Both the position numbers and the translations under genes were made by a program. Of a stretch of 14,474 bases of DNA, positions 1 to 6,100 are shown one piece after another (within the stretch, counting starts at the first letter, position 1; every line of letters starts with the position of its first letter). Under the pieces are notes generated by a model. The model ran no database searches and was not told where the DNA came from. It worked only from the letters and a program-made list of their open reading frames with translations. Source of the stretch: CAYZUC01 sp964481705 (lineage in GTDB: Bacteria > Bacillota > Clostridia > Lachnospirales > Lachnospiraceae); contig CAYZUC010000073.1 of NCBI GenBank assembly GCA_964481705.1, positions 1-14,474 on the forward strand, given 5' to 3'.

Positions 1-393
1 ATGGCTAAAGTTGCAAAGAAAGTAACAAAAAAGCGCGTAAAGAAAAACGTTGAACACGGACAGGCACATATTCAGGCATCTTTTAACAATACGATCGTAA
101 CGATTACAGATGCACAGGGAAATGCTTTATCATGGGCAAGTGCCGGTGGTCTTGGATTTAGAGGTTCAAGGAAATCTACTCCATATGCAGCTCAGATGGC
201 AGCTGAAACAGCTACTAAGGCAGCATTGGTACATGGTTTGAAATCGGTTGATGTTATGGTAAAGGGTCCCGGATCAGGAAGGGAAGCTGCTATTCGTGCA
301 CTTCAGGCTTGCGGACTGGAAGTAACCAGTATCCGTGACGTAACCCCGGTTCCACATAACGGATGTCGTCCGCCAAAACGTAGGAGAGTCTAA
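1..393 (+). CDS. rpsK: 30S ribosomal protein S11
   Basis: S11 is a component of the small-subunit platform, where it contacts 16S rRNA near the E site and the Shine-Dalgarno helix. The 130-residue protein has the usual family length. It shows a basic N-terminal tail (residues 1-15), the conserved core with HIQASFNNTIVTITD near residue 22, the glycine-rich GGLGFRGSRKSTPYAA stretch (about 49-64), GPGSGREAAIRAL (about 90-102), and the basic C-terminus ending HNGCRPPKRRRV. The window opens exactly at the ATG, so the ribosome binding site and upstream genes (normally rpsM) cannot be seen. It is followed by rpsD, rpoA and rplQ, the standard order of the alpha operon in Firmicutes. Nothing in the protein is unusual. 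Identification is certain from sequence. Confidence 0.98.
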   Translation: MAKVAKKVTKKRVKKNVEHGQAHIQASFNNTIVTITDAQGNALSWASAGGLGFRGSRKSTPYAAQMAAETATKAALVHGLKSVDVMVKGPGSGREAAIRALQACGLEVTSIRDVTPVPHNGCRPPKRRRV

Positions 394-437
394 TTTCTTG
401 CCTATGGCAAGAAATTGAAGAATGCAGAGCATTCTTC
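392..437 (+). ncRNA. two abutting perfect hairpins at the rpsK 3' end
   Basis: The first hairpin has an 11-bp perfect stem, 392-402 with 406-416 (arm AATTTCTTGCC), and a TAT loop; it begins inside the rpsK stop codon. The second has a 9-bp perfect stem, 417-425 with 429-437 (arm GAAGAATGC), and an AGA loop, and starts at the very next base. Neither is followed by a T-run, so they are not classical terminators. They are more likely transcript-stabilising or processing elements between rpsK and the rpsD leader. The structure is seen directly; the role is inferred. Confidence 0.55.
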
Positions 438-447
438 TCATTATAAG

Positions 448-597
448 AAGCCTTGTTTTTCAAGATGGGAATGTATAGATTCCTTTCATCAGAAACCGGG
501 TTTCATGTATGGGCTAGATTCAGCGCATAAATGCGTGGAAGAGTCTGAGTATTCAGGCTTGTAAACTACTTGGTACGGTAGCGTACTATATTTTATT
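448..597 (+). promoter_or_regulatory. candidate structured leader RNA upstream of rpsD
   Basis: This spacer has several nested complementary arms. A possible closing helix pairs AAGCCT (448-453) with AGGCTT (555-560). Inside it lie a helix GATG+GGAAT (464-472) with ATTCC (479-483) and CATC (487-490), separated by a TTT bulge; GAAAC (492-496) with GTTTC (500-504); and GATTC (517-521) with GAGTC (541-545), the last enclosing CGCAT/ATGCG (524-528/531-535). Next comes a 7-bp stem plus outer pair TGGTACG-GTAG-CGTACTA (571-588), then a U-rich run (589-597), which could serve as a weak attenuator. S4 represses its own synthesis through mRNA leaders in other bacteria, so S4 autoregulation is the natural hypothesis. 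I could not match it to a specific described leader class, and pairings were found by eye. Confidence 0.45.
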
Positions 598-627
598 AAT
601 TAGAAAGTTTAGGAGGTAGTAAAACAG

Positions 628-1302
628 ATGGCAGTTAATAGAGTTCCTGTTCTTAAAAGATGTAGATCTCTTGGATTAGATCCAACATTTTTAGGATATG
701 ACAAGAAATCAAACAGACATTCCGCTCGTGCAGGCAAGAAAATGAGTGNNNNNNNNNNAGATCCTATATATTTAGGAATCAGCAAAAAGTCAAACAGAGA
801 ATTAAAAAGAGCCAATAAGAAGATAAGTGAGTATGGTCTTCAATTAAGGGAAAAACAGAAAGCTAAATTTATCTATGGTGTATTAGAAAAACCTTTCAGA
901 AATTACTATAAAAAGGCAGACCGTATGAAGGGTATGACCGGTGTTAACTTAATGGTTATGCTTGAGTGCAGACTGGATAATGTAGTATATCGTTTAGGTT
1001 TGGCCAGAACCAGAAAAGAAGCAAGACAGATCGTTGACCACAAGCATATTCTTGTGAATGGAAAATGTGTAAATATTCCTTCTTATGCTGTAAAGGCTGG
1101 AGATACAATCGAAATCCGCGAGAAGAGTAAAGCTTCCCAGAGATACAAAGACATTATTGATGCTACAGGTGACAAGATGGTACCTGCATGGCTCGAGGCA
1201 GATCACGAGAACTTAAAGGGCGTTGTAAAAGAACTTCCTTCCAGAGAAGAAATTGACGTTCCAGTTGAGGAGATGCTTATTGTCGAGTTATATTCTAAAT
1301 AA
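628..1302 (+). CDS. rpsD: 30S ribosomal protein S4, interrupted by an assembly gap with a duplicated N-terminal segment
   Basis: S4 is a primary 16S rRNA-binding protein that nucleates 30S assembly. The frame reads through the 10 Ns to give 224 residues, but clostridial S4 is usually near 197. The excess is 27 codons: positions 678-748 and 759-829 are the same part of S4 in register (offset 81). They are different versions, DPTFLGYDKKSNRHSARAG before the gap and DPIYLGISKKSNRELKRAN after it, with 14 of 23 residues identical. After the gap the protein is normal: EYGLQLREKQKAKFIYG, the S4 RNA-binding domain around MLECRLDNVVYRLGLARTRKEARQIVDHKHILVNG, and a C-terminus ending VEELLIVELYSK-like (here EEMLIVELYSK). 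The start is ATG 628 with AGGAGG at 611-616. As written the reading frame is a chimera or misjoin; the true gene or genes need resolving. Family identity is certain. Confidence 0.9.
   Translation: MAVNRVPVLKRCRSLGLDPTFLGYDKKSNRHSARAGKKMSXXXXDPIYLGISKKSNRELKRANKKISEYGLQLREKQKAKFIYGVLEKPFRNYYKKADRMKGMTGVNLMVMLECRLDNVVYRLGLARTRKEARQIVDHKHILVNGKCVNIPSYAVKAGDTIEIREKSKASQRYKDIIDATGDKMVPAWLEADHENLKGVVKELPSREEIDVPVEEMLIVELYSK
749..758. other. assembly gap (10 N) inside rpsD
   Basis: Ten Ns lie between two homologous but non-identical S4 segments. Ten is a common placeholder gap length in scaffolding software, so the real distance may be quite different. The frame staying open across it may be chance (one in three). 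Confidence 0.97.
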
Positions 1303-1349
1303 TCCATTTAGAGTATTGTATAATAATTGTATAAAGGAGGTGCTTTACT

Positions 1350-2309
1350 GTGTTTGATTTTGAAAAGCCAAGGATTGAGATTACTGATATTTCAGAAGAT
1401 AAGAAGTATGGCAGATTTGTAGTAGAACCTTTGGAAAGAGGCTATGGTATTACACTGGGAAACTCCCTTAGAAGAATTATGCTTTCTTCCTTACCGGGAG
1501 CAGCAGTAAGCCAGGTTAAAATCGAGGGTATACTTCATGAATTTAGTTCAATTCCCGGAGTCAAGGAAGATGTAACCGAAATCATTATGAACATAAAAAG
1601 TTTGGCTATTAGAGATAATAGTAGCACAAACGAGCCAAAAACAGCGTACATCGAAGTTTCTGGTGATAAAGTCGTAACAGCAGGTGACATTCAAGTTGAT
1701 CAGGATATCGAAATACTGAATCCTGAAATTCCGATTGCAACTGTAAATGGTGGTGCAAATAGTAAACTTTATATGGAGCTTACTATTTCAAAAGGCAGAG
1801 GTTATGTAAGTGCTGATAAAAACAAAAACGATGATTTACCAATCGGAGTTATCGCAGTAGATTCTATTTATACACCGGTAGAACGTGTCAATATGAGTGT
1901 TGAAAATACACGTGTTGGCCAGATTACCGATTTTGATAAGCTTACACTTGATGTATATACAAATGGTACATTAGTACCGGATGAGGCGGTAAGCCTTGCA
2001 GCTAAGGTATTAAGCGAGCACTTAAGCCTCTTCATTGATCTTTCTGAGAATGCTAAGACTGCAGAAGTCATGATTGAGAAGGAAGACAATGAGAAAGAAA
2101 AAGTACTTGAGATGAACATTGACGAGTTAGAATTGTCTGTTCGTTCTTACAACTGCTTGAAGAGAGCCGGCATCAACACAGTCGAAGAACTCACAAACAG
2201 AACTTCTGAGGATATGATGAAGGTTCGTAACCTTGGTCGTAAGTCTTTAGAAGAGGTACTTGCAAAATTAAAAGAACTTGGACTTCAGTTGAATCCGAGT
2301 GACGAGTAA
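1350..2309 (+). CDS. rpoA: DNA-directed RNA polymerase subunit alpha
   Basis: The alpha subunit dimerises to scaffold RNA polymerase assembly, and its C-terminal domain contacts UP-element DNA and activators. The 319-residue length is typical. The N-terminal domain shows FVVEPLERGYGITLGNSLRRIMLSSLPGAAV (about 23-53), the dimerisation and beta-contact region, and SVDNTRVG-like NMSVENTRVGQITDFDKL (about 181-198). The C-terminal domain shows IDELELSVRSYNCLKRAGINTVEELTNRT and the helix-hairpin-helix MKVRNLGRKSLEEV (about 252-306). The start is a GTG at 1350, preceded by AAGGAGG at 1334-1340 with a 9-base spacing; the next in-frame codons (FDFEKPRIE) match the usual alpha N-terminus. It lies 47 bases after rpsD and is surely co-transcribed with it. 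Confidence 0.98.
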   Translation: MFDFEKPRIEITDISEDKKYGRFVVEPLERGYGITLGNSLRRIMLSSLPGAAVSQVKIEGILHEFSSIPGVKEDVTEIIMNIKSLAIRDNSSTNEPKTAYIEVSGDKVVTAGDIQVDQDIEILNPEIPIATVNGGANSKLYMELTISKGRGYVSADKNKNDDLPIGVIAVDSIYTPVERVNMSVENTRVGQITDFDKLTLDVYTNGTLVPDEAVSLAAKVLSEHLSLFIDLSENAKTAEVMIEKEDNEKEKVLEMNIDELELSVRSYNCLKRAGINTVEELTNRTSEDMMKVRNLGRKSLEEVLAKLKELGLQLNPSDE

Positions 2310-2467
2310 ATAATTAGAAGCAATTAATGTCCGGGTGTGCGGGTAATTCCAAAGTGTGCCGCATGGCCGTCCATTGATGGAACAAGAAACGTGTCGGTAA
2401 GTAAGACCAAAGTGCATGGCCGGCATATCCATTAAAAAGACGAAAGTCTGAATAGGAGAAAATAGAC
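2310..2467 (+). repeat. rpoA-rplQ spacer with an imperfect direct repeat
   Basis: This 158-base spacer contains two 27-base units, 2349-2375 and 2407-2433, spaced 58 bases apart. Each starts CCAAAGTG, ends TCCATT and holds GCATGGCCG in the middle, although that core is shifted (2361-2369 versus 2414-2422). GTGTGCC (2354-2360) can also pair with GGCATAT (2422-2428) using two G-U pairs. A small AGAC-GAAA-GTCT hairpin with a GNRA loop (2438-2449) sits just before the rplQ ribosome binding site. A structured mRNA leader is possible; I recognise no known class. Confidence 0.4.
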
Positions 2468-3004
2468 ATGGCAAAGTATAGAAAGCTCGGAAGAACTTCC
2501 GATCAGAGAAAAGCATTATTAAGAGGACAGGTTACCGCTCTGTTAAACAATGGTAAGATTGTTACAACAGAAGCGAAAGCAAAAGAAGTAAAGAAGATTG
2601 CTGAAGGCCTGATTGCACTTGCTGTTAAGGAAAAGGACAACTATGAAACCGTTAAGGTTACAACAAAGGTTGCTCGTAAAGACAAAGACGGCAAGAGAGT
2701 AAAAGAAGAAGTAGATGGCAAGAAAGTTACCGTTTACGATGATGTCGAGAAGGAAATCAAAAAAGATTCACCATCCAGACTTCATGCAAGAAGACAGATG
2801 TTAAAAGTTCTTTACCCTGTAACAGAAGTTCCGAAGGAAGTAGCCGGAAAGAAGAAAAATACAAAGGAAGTTGATCTTACTACAAAGTTATTTGAAGAGA
2901 TCGCACCTAAGTATGCAGATCGTAATGGTGGATATACCAGAATCGTTAAGATTGGTCTTCGTAAGGGTGATGCAGCAATGGAAGTTTTACTCGAACTTGT
3001 ATAA
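2468..3004 (+). CDS. rplQ: 50S ribosomal protein L17 with a family-specific internal extension
   Basis: L17 binds 23S rRNA on the large subunit near the peptide exit side. The conserved N-terminus MAKYRKLGRTSDQRKALLRGQ is followed by VTALLNNGKIVTTEAKAKEVKKIAEGLI, and the C-terminus NGGYTRIVKIGLRKGDAAMEVLLELV matches L17 proteins. The total is 178 residues against roughly 112-130 in most bacteria. The extra residues form a charged, lysine-rich segment between about residue 58 and residue 100 (VARKDKDGKRVKEEVDGKK and EKEIKKDSPSRLHARRQML), plus a GKKKNTKEVD linker near 135-145. I recall this extended form from Lachnospiraceae, so it supports the taxonomic call. The start ATG 2468 follows AGGAG at about 2454-2458. 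It ends the ribosomal operon at a terminator. Confidence 0.97.
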   Translation: MAKYRKLGRTSDQRKALLRGQVTALLNNGKIVTTEAKAKEVKKIAEGLIALAVKEKDNYETVKVTTKVARKDKDGKRVKEEVDGKKVTVYDDVEKEIKKDSPSRLHARRQMLKVLYPVTEVPKEVAGKKKNTKEVDLTTKLFEEIAPKYADRNGGYTRIVKIGLRKGDAAMEVLLELV

Positions 3005-3010
3005 TAATTC

Positions 3011-3043
3011 TGGCATATATTGAGAAATATATGCCATTTTTTT
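3011..3043 (+). terminator. intrinsic terminator after rplQ
   Basis: A perfect 11-bp stem (3011-3021 with 3026-3036, arm TGGCATATATT) is capped by a GAGA tetraloop and followed at once by seven Ts (3037-3043). It lies 6 bases after the rplQ stop codon. This closes the ribosomal protein operon and isolates it from the surface protein gene. Confidence 0.93.
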
Positions 3044-3051
3044 GACCCTTT

Positions 3052-3080
3052 TTGATAAGAAGGAAAGTCTTAATTATCGT
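3052..3080 (+). promoter_or_regulatory. weak candidate promoter of the surface protein gene
   Basis: TTGATA at 3052-3057 and TATCGT at 3075-3080 are separated by 17 bases. The match to the sigma-A consensus is partial (-10 four of six). Some promoter is needed here because a strong terminator ends just upstream and the gene starts at 3124. AGGAGG at 3107-3112 is the ribosome binding site. Confidence 0.3.
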
Positions 3081-3123
3081 AACACAATTTATTAGTCGAT
3101 TAGTCTAGGAGGAGAGTTAAAGC

Positions 3124-6100
3124 ATGAAAAAGCGAGGAAAACGATTTATAGCCTTACTTACCATGGTGGCAATTGTATTGTCCACGTGGAGTTCGGATCT
3201 CATGACGTTGAATGTCATGGCGAACGAAGAGGATACGATTGTAGAAGAGATAGTAGAAGATGAATCTGCACCGGCAGATCCAGCATCAGAAGAAGACAGC
3301 AATGTTGAGGAAATTATAGAGGACAATTCCGGAAACGACGGCAGCGCGGAAGGAACAATAGGAGATGGAAGCGGAGTAATTGTAGTAGATCCCGTTTCTG
3401 AAACAGTATCAGAAGATGCGAATGCTGAGATTACAGGAATAGGCGACGCTAATATTTACATTCTTGCAAAAGGTGAAACAATACCATACGAAAAGAATGT
3501 TATTAAGTATTCTTGGGAATCCGTAAATCCAAGCATTGGTCCATTTGCAGAGGGGAAAGCGGTAGGAACTGCGAAAATTACCAATTATGTTACCACAAAC
3601 TATAAATCATTTGTGGGCGATAAAACCGGTAATTGGGGGCATAGTCTCAAATCTCAGGTTACTAATGTTGCATTTACGATGAAAGCCATTACGTATACCG
3701 ATAATGAGGGCAAGAAATTCACTGCTGCTCTCGATAACAAAAAGGTTACTTGGTATGTTGCAAAGAATCTGAATGGTGAATGGCGTCTGGAAGGAAAGAT
3801 TGACGATAAAGAATGGAAAGAAGCCAAAAAGCCTACAGCAGCTGATATGTATTTGTTAAAGCCAGATCAGTTACAGAGTAAACATCCAGAGAAGACAGGA
3901 ACTGATACAACAGGCTATCCTGAAGGAGATTTCATTGGTGTTGGTACCGGAACATTTGACACTTCCATTACAGATGGTGGTATCAAGACTTACGCAAACA
4001 GCGATATTAAGAGTAAGATTGTGTCCAGTACAGCTAAGAAGATTTCGGACTCAGCGGCCGATACCAAGCGTTATACAGTTGGGACGGATGGTCTTATTAC
4101 CTATACTAAGGATGATGGTTCCAAGTGGACGACAAATTTTGCAGATGTTAATTGGTATGTAATCAAGGATCAGAGCGGATGGCATATTGATGGTTCTGCT
4201 ACTTGGACAGAAGTTGAAGAAATCTACACCGTAAGCTTCGATATGGTAGATTGTACGATAGATGGAAAAAAGAATTTTGAGGTAAAGGTTAAGAAAAACA
4301 AAGATACCGATACATTTACCGTAGTTGCAGATCAAGGGTACAAGTTTAATCAGGACTGCGAAAAAAAGGGTGAAGCAGATGTTGAGTTTGGAATTTTATG
4401 GAATGCCAATAATGTGACCGTTAAAGGTGTTAAGTCTGACTGTGTTATCACTCTGAAAGCAGATAAGGATGAGAGTCAAAAGAAGACACTGAAGTATTAC
4501 GTTAATTACTATAAGGATGGAGAACTTAAGGATACAGATACTGAATCCAAAAAAGTATGGGCTGGAACTTCAAGTAATGAAATTGAAACAAAGAGTATCG
4601 ACAAGAATAAGTACTCAAAGGATGGATATCAGTTCAAAGAGATGAAGATTTCCGGTACAGTAATCACGGATCTTCCGACAAAAGTACAGGATCAAACAAC
4701 AATCGATGTTTATTACACAAATGATGCTAGATTTACAGTTACTTTTGATGCAAAAAATGGTACTGCTGTTACCAGCACTAAGTATAAATATAATGAAACA
4801 GTAAAGGTTCCGCAGAATCCGAAGAAGACAGATCCGAACGGAACAATAGAGTATACCTTTGATTACTGGAAGGCAGCAGACGGTACCAAGTATGGTACAG
4901 GCTATGCAAAATTTCCTCCTGTAACGAAAGATGCGGTCTATACAGCACAATATAAAGAAGCGACCATAAAACACCACTTGGAAATTACAACAAAACACGG
5001 CTATATCCGCAATAATGACGAAGTTGATCTTTGGGTACCGCATGGTCATACAACGCAGGCATTTACATTAAAAGCTAAACAAGGATATATGTTTGACGGA
5101 ACTTATGAGAATAAAAAGCCGGGAACAACTCCTAATGTTGTATTTGGTGACGATAACAAGACAGTACAGATTGTCAATATGACAAGTGATGTCAAAATCA
5201 AACTAACAGCTGTAAAAACAAAAGAAATATCGTATACAGTAAAATATTTTAAAGGTAATATAGTAACTCCTGAAAAGGTATGGACAGAGAAGAAAACAGT
5301 CCCAGAGAGTTATAAGGGAGAGATTGCGGTAGATCCTTCGGTGCTTAATAGGGATGAATATGCACCAATGTATGTATTTCAATCAATAAAGCTTAATAAG
5401 AGCAATACCTCATCGTATGACCTTCCTGCAACAGTAGAAAATGGAACAATAATTAATGTATACTTCGTAAATTTAGAAAGATTTAACGTTGTCTTTCATA
5501 AGGCAAATGGCGATTCTGATGAAATTATTTATAATCATTATAAGTATAATGCAACAGTAGTTGTACCAGCGAATCCAACTAAGACAGATCCGACGGGAAA
5601 AATTGTGTATACCTTCAAGGGCTGGGAGGCAACTGACGGAACCATGTATGGAACAAATTATGCTGCATTCCCGCTTGTTACAAGTGATGCATACTATACA
5701 GCAATATATAGTCCAGAAACAGTTAAGCATGATGTAACGATTACAACCGTAAACGGAACCGTAAGTGGTCAGCCGCACGTAAAAACTTCTGTTGAGCATG
5801 CTGAGACAACTCCAGAGTATGTCTTGAAAGCTGATCTTGGATATAAATTTGATGGTACTTATGCACCAGATGGAAGTGCCAGCGTAGTATTTGGCACAGA
5901 TAATAAGAGTGTAAAGGTTACAAATGTAGTTAAGAATGTAGATATTACTCTGACAGCAGTTAAAGATGATGCTGCGCTTAAGAAGCTTTCTTATACCGTC
6001 AAGTATTACAAAGATGGCGTACCTGTAGCCAACGCAACAGAAACTGTTTCAGAAGACAGATGGGTAGGAAATACCAGTGATGATTTAAAGGTAATTTCAA

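Noticed and set aside
1319..1324. Perfect TATAAT just upstream of rpoA
   Set aside because: No recognisable -35 at 16-18 bases upstream and it lies in an AT-rich 47-base spacer of a co-transcribed operon; probably chance.
4615..5799. Minus-strand open frames (about 108-144 codons) inside the surface protein gene
   Set aside because: They are Cys/Ile-rich antisense shadows of a repeat-rich coding region, recurring because the repeats recur; no start signals or domains.
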